Assembly (NCBI RefSeq): GCF_020073745.1
Contig: NZ_JAIRAU010000040.1
Coordinates: 1-64,000, forward strand
From: Nannocystis pusilla
GTDB lineage: Bacteria; Myxococcota_A; Polyangia; Nannocystales; Nannocystaceae
DNA length: 64,000 nt
Direction of reading: 5' to 3'
The notes beneath the pieces are model-generated. The model was not told the origin of the DNA. It was given only the letters and a program-made list of their open reading frames with translations, and made no database searches. Below, piece by piece: positions 8,612-18,484 of this stretch (the first letter of the stretch is position 1; each line of letters opens with the position of its first letter). A program made the translations under genes and the position numbers.

Positions 8612-9033
8612 GCGGTGGTCTCCTTGGCGGGCGCGGGCGACGGAACGTGGACGGCGAGGGCCCGCCTGGCGGAGTCGACGCAGGCGCGCGCGAGCTCCTC
8701 GGGGGACAGCGTGCTGCGATCGAGGCTGGCGAGCTTGAGGAGGATGTTGAAACTCAGCCCGCTGAGCACCACCGGCGGCGCGGTCGCCTCGCGGATCCCG
8801 CACGAGCAGGGGCTGGCGCCGTAGGCGTCGGCGATCATCAGGACGCCGGCGCCGCGATCGACGGCGTCGAGCGCGGCGCGCATGCGCTTCTTCAGGTCGT
8901 CGGTCTCGCCGCGACCGGCGTCGATGGCGACGACGTCGGCGAGGCCGGACTCTCCACACACGCCGCGCGCAGCCTCGAGCAAGGCGCTGGCGCTGCGTCC
9001 GTGACCCACGAGGACGATGCCGACCTCAGGCAT
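8608..9033 (-). CDS. Mannose/sorbose-family PTS EIIA protein
   Basis: 141 residues forming one EIIA-Man domain: the N-terminal strand GIVLVGHGRSA places the phospho-histidine at H11, and VLMIADAYGASPC matches the conserved core. No EIIB domain is fused, and no EIIC/EIID permease lies in the window, so it probably acts as a phosphorylation-dependent regulator. It overlaps rapZ by 8 bp and ptsH by 4 bp. Confidence 0.9.
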   Translation of the reverse strand: MPEVGIVLVGHGRSASALLEAARGVCGESGLADVVAIDAGRGETDDLKKRMRAALDAVDRGAGVLMIADAYGASPCSCGIREATAPPVVLSGLSFNILLKLASLDRSTLSPEELARACVDSARRALAVHVPSPAPAKETTA

Positions 9034-9904
9034 GAACCGTCTCCTTGGCCGCCGCTTCCGGGAGGTCGCGGTGGCGGATGATGAGCTGCGGCGGCGGCCG
9101 CGACAGCAGCTCGCCCGCGGTCAGTCTTTGCGCGAGAGCTTCCGTGAGGGCCACGCTCCGATGCTGCCCGCCAGTGCAGCCGAGCGCAACGGTGAGGTAG
9201 GAGCGCCCTTCGCGCACGCTGCGCGGGACGACGAATCGGAGCAGGCCCTCGAGGTGGTCGAGGAGCACGCCGGCGTCGGTCTGGCCGAGCACGAAGGCGG
9301 CCACCTCGGCGTCGAGGCCGGTGCGCGGGCGCAGGGCGGCGACATCGTAGGGGTTGGCGAGGAAGCGGACGTCGAACACGAGGTCGGCGAAGCTCGGCAG
9401 GCCGGTCTTGAAGCCGAACGACATCAGCACGAGGTGCAGCACCGAGGCGGCGCTGTAGCGGTCGCGGATCATCTGCCGCAGCTCGCGTGCCCGCAGGCCG
9501 CCGGTGTCGATGGTGGCGGTGGTGCGGGCCCGTAACGAGCGCAGGCTCGCGCGCTCGTCGGTGATCGCGTCGGGCAGCTCGCCGAGCGGGTGGCGCCGGC
9601 GTGTCTCGGCGAAGCGACGCACGAGCACGTCGTCGGGGGCGTCGAGGAACAGGACCTCGACGCGGTGGCCGGCCTGGACCAGCTGGAGGTGCACGCCGGC
9701 GAAGGCGCCGAGGTGGCCGACCTCGCGCGCGTCGATGCCGACGGCGATCCTCCGCGAGGCCTCCTCGGCGGCGAGCACGTCGACGAGCTGCGGCAACAAC
9801 AACACGGGGATGTTGTCGACGCAGTAGAAGCCGATGTCGGCCAGCGCGGCGAGGGCGGTCGACTTGCCCGCCCCGCTCATGCCCGTGACGACGAGCAGCT
9901 CCAC
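9026..9904 (-). CDS. rapZ: RapZ-family nucleotide-binding protein (RNase adapter)
   Basis: 292 residues with Walker A GMSGAGKS (residues 8-15) and the family blocks FYCVDNIPVLLLP, RRHPLGELPDAI and VALGCTGGQHRSV. In enterobacteria RapZ binds small RNAs and steers RNase E; in other phyla the target is less clear. The rpoN-hpf-rapZ-PTS neighbourhood is a classic conserved cluster. It starts 3 nt after the hprK stop. Confidence 0.95.
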   Translation of the reverse strand: MELLVVTGMSGAGKSTALAALADIGFYCVDNIPVLLLPQLVDVLAAEEASRRIAVGIDAREVGHLGAFAGVHLQLVQAGHRVEVLFLDAPDDVLVRRFAETRRRHPLGELPDAITDERASLRSLRARTTATIDTGGLRARELRQMIRDRYSAASVLHLVLMSFGFKTGLPSFADLVFDVRFLANPYDVAALRPRTGLDAEVAAFVLGQTDAGVLLDHLEGLLRFVVPRSVREGRSYLTVALGCTGGQHRSVALTEALAQRLTAGELLSRPPPQLIIRHRDLPEAAAKETVHA

Positions 9905-9907
9905 GAC

Positions 9908-10933
9908 CTACTCGACCTCGGGGACCGGCACGGCGCCTGAGCTCGCGCGCGGCGCCGCGACCGGGACGTCCGGGCCGCGGATGTTGACGCCTCGGGCGCT
10001 GGCGGCGATCCGGGCGTTGATCTTCTCCTGGAACTCGCGCGCGGAGTCGTGGCCGCGGAACTTCAGCACCTGGTTGCGGGCGACGACCTCGATCAGCGAG
10101 GCGATGTTGCGCCCCGGTCGCAGCGGGATCCTGGCCAGCGGGACATCGACCCCGAGGATCGGCCACACCTGCGGCTCGGTGCCGAGGCGGTCGTAGTCCT
10201 CCTCCTGCGCCTCGCTGAGCTCGACGACGACCTCGATCTTCTTGTTGTCGCGCACGGCAGCGACGCCGAACAGGTGGGTGATGTTGAGGATCCCGAGGCC
10301 GCGGATCTCCATGTGGTGCTGGTGCATCTCGAGCGCGGCGCCCCACACGGTGTCGGGCGGGCGCACGGTGACCTCGACGATGTCGTCGGCGACCAGACGG
10401 TGACCCTTGAGGATCAGGTCGAGCGCCGCCTCGCTCTTGCCGACGCCGCTGCGACCGATCAAGAGCAGACCGACGCCGAGCACGTCGATCAGCACGCCGT
10501 GGATGGTGGCCCGCGGCGACAGCAGATCCTCGAGCTTGCGCGTGAGCCGGGAGATGAACACCGAGCTCATCAAGGGGCTGCGCAGCACGGGGACGCCGTG
10601 GCGGCGCGCGACGTCCATCAGGAAGTCGGGCGGGTCGAGGCCGCGGGAGATCGCCAGGCAGCACAGCGGCTTGCTGCAGAACGCCTCGAGGCCGGCCCGC
10701 GCCTGCTCCGGCGACTGGCTCAGGAGGTAGTCGATCTCGGTGAGCCCCAGGACCTGGATCCGGTCGGGGAAGACGTGCTTGACGAAGCCCGACAGCGCGA
10801 GCCCGGGCTTTTGGATCCGCATGCTGCCGATCTTGCGGTCGAGCTCGCCCCAGTCCGACAGCAGGGTCAACTGGAGCGGTTCGGCGGCGGCGTCGAGGAA
10901 CTTGCCGACCTCGATCGAGGCGTCTCTGCGCAT
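9908..10933 (-). CDS. hprK: HPr kinase/phosphorylase
   Basis: 341 residues. The N-terminal domain is followed by the P-loop GRSGVGKSE (160-168) and the HprK signature MEIRGLGILNI near residue 210. The enzyme phosphorylates and dephosphorylates the regulatory serine of HPr. On the minus strand TAAACT lies 9 nt before the ATG and could be a -10 element, so hprK may have its own start site downstream of the tandem repeat at 11028-11168. The C-terminal ~30 residues are Pro/Ala-rich and not part of the family core. Confidence 0.95.
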   Translation of the reverse strand: MRRDASIEVGKFLDAAAEPLQLTLLSDWGELDRKIGSMRIQKPGLALSGFVKHVFPDRIQVLGLTEIDYLLSQSPEQARAGLEAFCSKPLCCLAISRGLDPPDFLMDVARRHGVPVLRSPLMSSVFISRLTRKLEDLLSPRATIHGVLIDVLGVGLLLIGRSGVGKSEAALDLILKGHRLVADDIVEVTVRPPDTVWGAALEMHQHHMEIRGLGILNITHLFGVAAVRDNKKIEVVVELSEAQEEDYDRLGTEPQVWPILGVDVPLARIPLRPGRNIASLIEVVARNQVLKFRGHDSAREFQEKINARIAASARGVNIRGPDVPVAAPRASSGAVPVPEVE

Positions 10934-11027
10934 GGTGGGCGCAGTTTAGCAGGCGCCGCCCTGCAGGAGCGAGCCCTCGAGACAGGCGCCGACGGCTCCG
11001 ACCCACCGGTCGAGGAAGCGAGCGTGC

Positions 11028-11168
11028 GGTCCCGAGGGCCCGTGCGACGAGGAGCAGGTCCGGAGGGCCGTGAGCCAGCCTCAGGTCCGGAGGGCCGTGT
11101 GAGGCCAGCCTCGGGCCCGAATGGCCTTGCGGCCAGCCTCGGGCCCCGTGGGCCGACGGCCGGCCTCA
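11028..11168. repeat. Imperfect tandem repeat of 27-30 bp between hpf and hprK
   Basis: About five degenerate copies of a unit reading roughly GGTCCGGAGGGCC..GCCAGCCTC run from the hpf stop toward hprK. Each copy holds GGCC half-sites that can pair; the best is TGGCC-TTGC-GGCCA near 11120-11132. It may be an attenuator or transcript-processing region between hpf and hprK. Confidence 0.6.
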
Positions 11169-11822
11169 GGTGGCCGCGACGGCGGCCTCGGCCTCGCTGC
11201 CGTTGGGCTCGATGAGGCCGTAGTTGCCGTCCTCGCGCACGTAGACGACGTTGATCTCGCCGGAGCCGGCGTTGGTGAACACGTAGAACTGCTTGTGCAG
11301 CAGGTTCATCTGCATGATGGCGCCGTCGACGGTCATGCGCTCGGTCGTGACCTCGGTCTGGCGGATGATGACGGGGCGCGCCTCGGGCTTGGCGTGCCCG
11401 TTGCCGTTGTTGAGGGCGGCGACGGTCGCGGCGGCCTCGGCGGCGGCGTCCTCCTCCTCGACGATCTGGTCGACCATGCTCTCGGCGGCGATGACCCCGA
11501 GGCGGACCTTGGCCGTGCGGCCCTCATTGCTCTTGTGGTGCTTGATCCGCGCCTTGTAGCGCCGTACCTGCCGCTCCATCTTGGCCAGCGCCATGTCGAC
11601 CGACGAGTACATGTTCTCGGTCGACTCCTGCGCGTGCAGCTGCAGGCCGTTGCGCAGGGTGACGTCGAAGGCGGCGATGTGCATGACCTTGTCGACGGTG
11701 AACGTGCAGCTCACCCGGAGCGGCTCGGAGAAGTAGCGCTTGATCTTCTCGAGGCGCTCCTCGGCGTAGCCGCGCAGGGCGGTTGAAGACTCCATCTGGC
11801 GAAAAACGAAGTGAGTCTGCAT
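11166..11822 (-). CDS. hpf: Long-form ribosome hibernation promoting factor
   Basis: 218 residues from the ATG at 11822 (MQTHFVFRQMESS), chosen over an upstream extension because AAGAAGGTG stands just before it. The N-terminal YfiA/RaiA domain (EERLEKIKRYF, DVTLRNGLQLHAQE, ALAKMERQVRRYKARIKHHK) is joined by an acidic Ala/Glu-rich linker to the long-form dimerisation tail (GAIMQMNLLHKQFYVFTN, GNYGLIEP). Long HPF forms 100S ribosome dimers in stationary phase. It lies 95 bp downstream of rpoN. Confidence 0.95.
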   Translation of the reverse strand: MQTHFVFRQMESSTALRGYAEERLEKIKRYFSEPLRVSCTFTVDKVMHIAAFDVTLRNGLQLHAQESTENMYSSVDMALAKMERQVRRYKARIKHHKSNEGRTAKVRLGVIAAESMVDQIVEEEDAAAEAAATVAALNNGNGHAKPEARPVIIRQTEVTTERMTVDGAIMQMNLLHKQFYVFTNAGSGEINVVYVREDGNYGLIEPNGSEAEAAVAAT

Positions 11823-11917
11823 CGATCGGGCACCTTCTTGGTGGGTTTGGATCCGGCAGTGGCCGGCTTCATGGGATTGTCTGACCGCAGGGCGGGGAAA
11901 GGCCAGGCAAATTGGGC

Positions 11918-13402
<1,485 letters not shown>

Positions 13403-13611
13403 GGTCCCTCGCCTCGCTAAACGGGAATTTTAGCAGAGCGTACTCCTGGAACCAACGGCGACCGGCCGGGTGCCCCCCGCACCCACCTCGGGAAGCACCC
13501 ACGGCACCGCGACATTTCACCGCAAGAGCGGCGGCGAGATCCAGCGCAGTCCCCGATGGCCGGCCCGTCTCCCGCTTGGGGGCCACGCGGGCCCCTCACG
13601 GGACCCCGCCC

Positions 13612-15261
13612 TCACGCGCGCTCGCGCTGGTACTGCAAAGAAGCGGCGATGTACGCCGTAAACAGCGGATGCGGCGCGGTCGGCCGGCTCTTGAACTCGG
13701 GGTGGAATTGACAGGCGACGAAGAACGGGTGCCGGTCTTGCGGCAGCTCGATCATCTCGACGAGCGTGCCGTCAGGCGAGCGTCCGGACAGCACGAGGCC
13801 GCTGGCCTCGAGCCGATCGCGATAGCGGTTGTTGACCTCGTAGCGGTGACGGTGGCGCTCGGAGATCCGGCTGCGACCGTAGATCCGCGCGGCCAGGCTG
13901 TCGGGCGTGAGGTCGCAGTCGTAGGCGCCGAGCCGCATGGTCCCGCCCTTGTCGGCCACGTCCTCCTGCTCGGCCATCAGCGCGATCACGGCCCCGTCGA
14001 GCGAGGGGTCGAACTCGGTGCTGTGCGCCCGCGCGACGCCGGCGACGTGGCGCGCGAACTCGCAGACGGCCATCTGCATGCCGAGGCAGATGCCGAGGAA
14101 CGGGATCTTGCGCTCGCGGGCGTAGCGGATCGCGGCGATCTTGCCCTCGCTGCCGCGCGAGCCGAAGCCCCCGGGCACGAGCACGCCGCCGAGCCCGCCG
14201 AGCAAGGCCTCGGCGCCCGAGGCCTGGATCTGCTCGGCGTCGACGTAGACGATGTCGACCGCGGCGTTGCAGGCGAGGCCGCCGTGGACCAGCGCCTCGT
14301 GCAGGCTCTTGTAGCTCTCGGCCAGGTCGACGTACTTGCCGACGATGCCGATCGAGACGCGGTGCTGCGGGTGCTCGAGCGTGTCGACGATCCGCCGCCA
14401 CTCCTCGAGCGGCGGCTCTCGGCTCCAGATGTTGAGCATCTCGCAGATCTTGTCGTCGAGCCCCTCGGCCCGCAGCACCAGCGGCACCTTGTAGATGATG
14501 TCCTGGTCGGGCAGCGAGATGACGCTGTCGGCGCGCACGTTGGTGAACAGCGCCAGCTTGTCGCGCGTGCCCTTGCTGATCGGCTGCTCCGAGCGACACA
14601 CCAGCAGGTCGGGCTGGATGCCGATCTCCCGCATCTTCATCACCGAGTGCTGGGTCGGCTTGGTCTTGAGCTCGCCGGCGGTGCGGATGAACGGCAACAG
14701 CGTGAGGTGGACGAACACGGTGTCGCGCGGGTCGAGCGTCAGCCGCAGCTGCCGGATCGCCTCGAGGAACGGGAGGCTCTCGATGTCGCCGACGGTCCCG
14801 CCGATCTCGACGATCAGGAGGTCGAGCCCCTCGGCGGCGGCGAGGATGCAGCTGCGGATCTCGTTGGTGACGTGCGGGATGACCTGGACGGTCTGCCCGA
14901 GGTACTCGCCGCGCCGCTCCTTGCGGATCACCGACTCGTAGATCTGTCCCGAAGTATAATTGCTGTGGCGCGACATCCGGTGCGAGACGAAGCGCTCGTA
15001 GTGACCCAGATCGAGGTCGGTCTCGGCGCCGTCGTCGGTGACGAACACCTCGCCGTGCTGGGTCGGGTTCATCGTCCCGGGGTCGACGTTGAGGTACGGA
15101 TCGAGCTTCTGCAGGCCGATGTTGAGCCCGCGGGCCTCGAGCAGCGCGCCCATCGACGCTGCGCACAGACCCTTGCCCAGCGAGGAAACGACGCCGCCCG
15201 TGACGAAGATGAACTTGGTGTGCTTCCCGCGACTGCTTGCCACGGAGCCGTGGTATGGCAA
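13612..15261 (-). CDS. pyrG: CTP synthase
   Basis: 549 residues converting UTP to CTP with glutamine as nitrogen donor. The N-terminal synthetase has FVTGGVVSSLGKG, GTMNPTQHGEVFVTDDG and EIGGTVGDIES. The C-terminal glutaminase has the nucleophile Cys in FLGICLGMQ and HPEFKSRP. Start uncertain: TTG at 15261 gives the longest frame, while the GTG at 15243 (V-A-S-S-R-G-K-H) is an equally plausible start. Neither has a strong ribosome-binding site. Confidence 0.96.
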   Translation of the reverse strand: MPYHGSVASSRGKHTKFIFVTGGVVSSLGKGLCAASMGALLEARGLNIGLQKLDPYLNVDPGTMNPTQHGEVFVTDDGAETDLDLGHYERFVSHRMSRHSNYTSGQIYESVIRKERRGEYLGQTVQVIPHVTNEIRSCILAAAEGLDLLIVEIGGTVGDIESLPFLEAIRQLRLTLDPRDTVFVHLTLLPFIRTAGELKTKPTQHSVMKMREIGIQPDLLVCRSEQPISKGTRDKLALFTNVRADSVISLPDQDIIYKVPLVLRAEGLDDKICEMLNIWSREPPLEEWRRIVDTLEHPQHRVSIGIVGKYVDLAESYKSLHEALVHGGLACNAAVDIVYVDAEQIQASGAEALLGGLGGVLVPGGFGSRGSEGKIAAIRYARERKIPFLGICLGMQMAVCEFARHVAGVARAHSTEFDPSLDGAVIALMAEQEDVADKGGTMRLGAYDCDLTPDSLAARIYGRSRISERHRHRYEVNNRYRDRLEASGLVLSGRSPDGTLVEMIELPQDRHPFFVACQFHPEFKSRPTAPHPLFTAYIAASLQYQRERA

Positions 15262-15332
15262 AAAAGCGCGGCCGGATCCATCGCCGTCGCCGCGTGCCTA
15301 GCTCACGCGACGCGCACGAAGATCCTGCGCCG

Positions 15333-16844
15333 TCAGCCGCGCCAGCGGGCCGAGCGGCGCCAGGCGGACACGTCGGGCTCGGCGCCTTGAGTCGACGCAC
15401 CACGCGTCAACGACTGGCTCGCCCGCAACGCGGCGGCCGCGGCGATCGCCCGTGCGTCCGCGTCGCCGGCCACATGTTCGGCGACGAGGTCGGGGTGCTT
15501 GTCGATGTAGCGGGTCGAGAATTCACCCGCAAGGAAGTCGGGCTCGTCGAGGCAGCGCAGGTGAAACGCGAGGTTGGTCTCGATGCCGAGGACGACGGTG
15601 TCGCGCAGGGCCTCGCGCATGCGGGCCAGCGCCGCGGCGCGGTCGGGGCCCCAGGCCGTGATCTTGGCGATCATCGGGTCGTAGAAGCGCGAGACGACGC
15701 TGCCCGAGGCGACGGCGGTGTCGATCCGCAGGTTGGCGCCGACGGGCCAGCGCACCAGGCGGACCTGGCCCGGCGAGGGCAAGAACTTGCGCGGGTCCTC
15801 GGCGTAGACGCGGCACTCGACGGCGTGGCCGCGCAGCTCGACGTCGGCCTGGCTGTAGCCGAGCGGCTGTCCGGCGGCGACGCGGATCTGATCCCACACG
15901 AGGTCGCGTCCGCAGGTCGCCTCGGTCACCGGGTGCTCGACCTGCAGCCGCGTGTTCATCTCGAGGAAGTAGAAGCGCGGGCCCGAGGCTGTCTCTTCGA
16001 ACAGGAACTCGACGGTGCCGGCGCCGCAGTAGTTGACGGCCTTGGCGGCGCGCACGGCGACCTCGCCCATGGCCTGGCGCACGGCGGGGGTCATCTGCGG
16101 GCTCGGGCTGGGGCTCTCCTCGATGACCTTCTGGTGGCGGCGCTGGACCGAGCAGTCGCGCTCGTTGAGGTAGACGGTCTCGCCGTACTGGTCGGCCATC
16201 AGCTGGATCTCGACGTGGCGAGCGCTGAGCACCGCGCGCTCCATCAACATCCGGTCGTCGCCGAACGAGGCCTTGGCCTCGCGCGCGGCGCCCTCGTACG
16301 CGCGGCGCAGCTCGCCCGCGTCGTGCACGATCCGCATGCCCTTGCCGCCGCCGCCCGCCGAGGCCTTGAGCATCACCGGGAAGCCGATCTCGCGCGCAGC
16401 GGCCTCGGCCTGGTCGGCGTCGGCGATGTCGTCGAAGCCCGGCACGACCGGCACGCCGGCCTCGCGCATGGCCTTGCGGGCGCCGGCCTTGTCGCCCATC
16501 ACGTTCATCGCGTGCGCGCTCGGGCCGATGAACACGACGCCCGCCTCGCGGCAGGCTTCGACGAAGTAGGCGCGCTCGCTGAGGAAGCCGTAGCCGGGGT
16601 GGATCGCCTCGGCCCCGGTCGCCTTGGCGGCGGCGAGGATCCGGTCGATGCGCAAGTAACTCTCGGCCGCCGGCGCCGCGCCGATGTGCACCGACTCGTC
16701 GGCCATGGTGGTGTGCAGCGCGTCGCGGTCGGCGTCGCTGTAGACGGCGACCGTGGCGATCCCTCGCTCGGCGCAGGTCCGGAACACGCGCAGGGCGATC
16801 TCACCGCGATTGGCGACCAGGATCTTGCGAAAAGGCGGCGTCAT
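15333..16844 (-). CDS. accC: Biotin carboxylase subunit of an acyl-CoA carboxylase
   Basis: 503 residues from the ATG at 16844 (MTPPFRKILVANRGEIA), the normal N-terminus of the family. Biotin-carboxylase landmarks are all present: ANRGEIALRVFRTC, AIHPGYGFLSERA, the glycine-rich ATP lid SAGGGGKGMR, the ERDCSVQRRHQKVIEE segment and FLEMNTRLQVEHPVTE. It carboxylates biotin on a separate carrier protein. No carrier or carboxyltransferase gene is adjacent, so it could serve acetyl- or propionyl-CoA carboxylase. Confidence 0.93.
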   Translation of the reverse strand: MTPPFRKILVANRGEIALRVFRTCAERGIATVAVYSDADRDALHTTMADESVHIGAAPAAESYLRIDRILAAAKATGAEAIHPGYGFLSERAYFVEACREAGVVFIGPSAHAMNVMGDKAGARKAMREAGVPVVPGFDDIADADQAEAAAREIGFPVMLKASAGGGGKGMRIVHDAGELRRAYEGAAREAKASFGDDRMLMERAVLSARHVEIQLMADQYGETVYLNERDCSVQRRHQKVIEESPSPSPQMTPAVRQAMGEVAVRAAKAVNYCGAGTVEFLFEETASGPRFYFLEMNTRLQVEHPVTEATCGRDLVWDQIRVAAGQPLGYSQADVELRGHAVECRVYAEDPRKFLPSPGQVRLVRWPVGANLRIDTAVASGSVVSRFYDPMIAKITAWGPDRAAALARMREALRDTVVLGIETNLAFHLRCLDEPDFLAGEFSTRYIDKHPDLVAEHVAGDADARAIAAAAALRASQSLTRGASTQGAEPDVSAWRRSARWRG

Positions 16845-16888
16845 GGCAGAACGCCGGATCGGTAGCACAAAACGCCGGACGGCGCGCC

Positions 16889-17215
16889 TCAGCGATGCGC
16901 GCGGCCGGGCTGCCACGGACCGAGCGCACCGGGCTGCTCGGGCGGCTTCCCCGGCTCGACGACCGCGGTCTCGGGCGCGGCGAGTGCCGGCGCGACGACC
17001 TCGGTGAGCGCGGCTTCATGTTCGCTGCCCTGCCCGCCCCCGGCGCTCGTAGGCCGGTCGGGCACGCCGATCGGCGTGGCCATCGGCGGGGGCGGCGGCG
17101 TGGGCCACAGCGGCGGGGGGGTCTTGTCGACGCACCCGCCGAAAGCGAGGAGCCCGAGCAGCACCACGAGCACCGAACGAGTGCTGCGGCGCGAGCTCGG
17201 GCCGGACGGACGCAC
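16889..17215 (-). CDS. Small proline-rich lipoprotein
   Basis: 108 residues from a GTG at 17215. A hydrophobic stretch (SVLVVLLGLLAFGGC) ends in a lipobox cysteine, and the mature part is dominated by Pro runs and short Ala/Glu segments with no recognisable domain. It starts 13 nt after the rpoZ stop, so it is probably co-transcribed with it. Function unknown. Confidence 0.6.
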   Translation of the reverse strand: MRPSGPSSRRSTRSVLVVLLGLLAFGGCVDKTPPPLWPTPPPPPMATPIGVPDRPTSAGGGQGSEHEAALTEVVAPALAAPETAVVEPGKPPEQPGALGPWQPGRAHR

Positions 17216-17228
17216 CGGAGGTCCTCGC

Positions 17229-17789
17229 CTACTCGTCGTCCTCTTCGCCCTCGCTGCCGGAGAGCTCCTCGTCGTCGAGGCCCGCGTCGTCGAGGTCCTC
17301 GAGGCCGGCGGCGTCGTCGAGGTCGGGCGCCGGGCCCAGCTCCTCCTCTTCCTCGCTGGCCTCCTCGGCCTCGGTCTCGGTCTCCTCGACGTCGACGTTC
17401 TCGTCGCCCTCGGTGCTCTCGGGGGCCATGCCCACCTTCTCGAAGTCGGCGGTGAGCTCGGGGATCGTGTCACCCTCTTCCGACTCCTCCTCGCCCTCGA
17501 TGACGCTGAAGGCCGCGGCCTCGAGGAAGGTGTTGTCGTTGCTGGTGAGCTTGAGCTTCTGCCGCTGCTCCTCGATGTACTCGAGCATCACGCCGGTGAT
17601 CTGCTCGGCGTAGCGGACCTGGCCGCCCTCGATCTCGCGCAGCGCGGTCACGGCCTGCTTGTTGTCGCAGGCGACCTGCGCGGTGCCCTTGCCCTCGAGC
17701 AACGCCCGGGCCCGACGGGCGGCGAGGATCGTGAGGGCGAAGCGGTTGGGGATCAGCTCGAGGCAGTCTTCGACGGTGACGCGGGCCAT
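17229..17789 (-). CDS. rpoZ: RNA polymerase omega subunit with long acidic tail
   Basis: 186 residues. The first ~75 match RpoZ (MARVTVEDCLELIPNRFALTILAARRARAL, KQAVTALREIEGG), which helps fold and hold the beta-prime subunit. Typical omega is 70-110 residues; here residues about 95-186 are an Asp/Glu-dominated tail, unusual in length and charge. The tail could be a protein-interaction or DNA-mimic segment. CATACT before the ATG resembles a -10 element. Confidence 0.92.
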   Translation of the reverse strand: MARVTVEDCLELIPNRFALTILAARRARALLEGKGTAQVACDNKQAVTALREIEGGQVRYAEQITGVMLEYIEEQRQKLKLTSNDNTFLEAAAFSVIEGEEESEEGDTIPELTADFEKVGMAPESTEGDENVDVEETETEAEEASEEEEELGPAPDLDDAAGLEDLDDAGLDDEELSGSEGEEDDE

Positions 17790-17877
17790 GGGGGGCGGAG
17801 TATGGGGGGTGAGGGGCGAAGGCGCAAGTCCCGGCCGGAGGGCCCGGAAGGGCCGCCGGGGCCGGATCTGCGGCGGC

Positions 17878-18309
17878 TCACATCTCGATCAGGAGCTGCT
17901 GACCGCGCTCGCGCAGGTCGAGGGTGTCGCGGACCCAGGCGATGAAGGCGGTCGCGTGCTCGCGGCGGAAGTTGAACGCCTCGGCCAGGAACAGCAGCGC
18001 CTCCATCTCGCCGTCGACGATCTTGTTGTCGGCGAGGGCCGCGCAGACCGCCTGGTAGAACAGGAAGATCCGCGCCTCGCGGTGCTGGACCGACCGCGCC
18101 ACGTTGGACAGGTCGGACGGGTGGGAGAACTCGCGGCGGACCAGGTCGCGCTCCTCCGGCAGGAGCATCATCTGGCCCATCAGCTCCTCGACGAAGTGAC
18201 GTTCGCTGTCGGAGACCTGATTGTCGCGGGATGCCATGATCGCCACGGCGCGGGCGACAGCCACCTGCTCCTCGGGGGTGATGAGCTCTGCGATCGGGAA
18301 GTCGAGCAT
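17878..18309 (-). CDS. TerB-like tellurite-resistance family protein
   Basis: 143 residues, entirely helical, with the TerB-type pattern ARAVAIMASRDNQVSDSERHFVEEL followed by FYQAVCAALADNKIVDGEMEALLFLAEAF (paired acidic clusters thought to bind metal). No signal peptide. GGAG stands before the ATG. Cytosolic, function unknown. A second, more divergent TerB-like protein is encoded at 44582-45307. Confidence 0.75.
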   Translation of the reverse strand: MLDFPIAELITPEEQVAVARAVAIMASRDNQVSDSERHFVEELMGQMMLLPEERDLVRREFSHPSDLSNVARSVQHREARIFLFYQAVCAALADNKIVDGEMEALLFLAEAFNFRREHATAFIAWVRDTLDLRERGQQLLIEM

Positions 18310-18484
18310 CCGCTTACTCCAGTCGGCCCAGGCTAACCCAACTCCCCGCCCCTGGATAGCCGGCGCGCAAATGCATCCGCGGGCCGGAAATCACCGCCGG
18401 ACCGGCGTGCGGACAGCGAGCGGTCCGCGCGCCAGGCGGCGCCTGGGAGATCTACTCCGCGCGCCGCGGCCGACCGTCGCCGAC

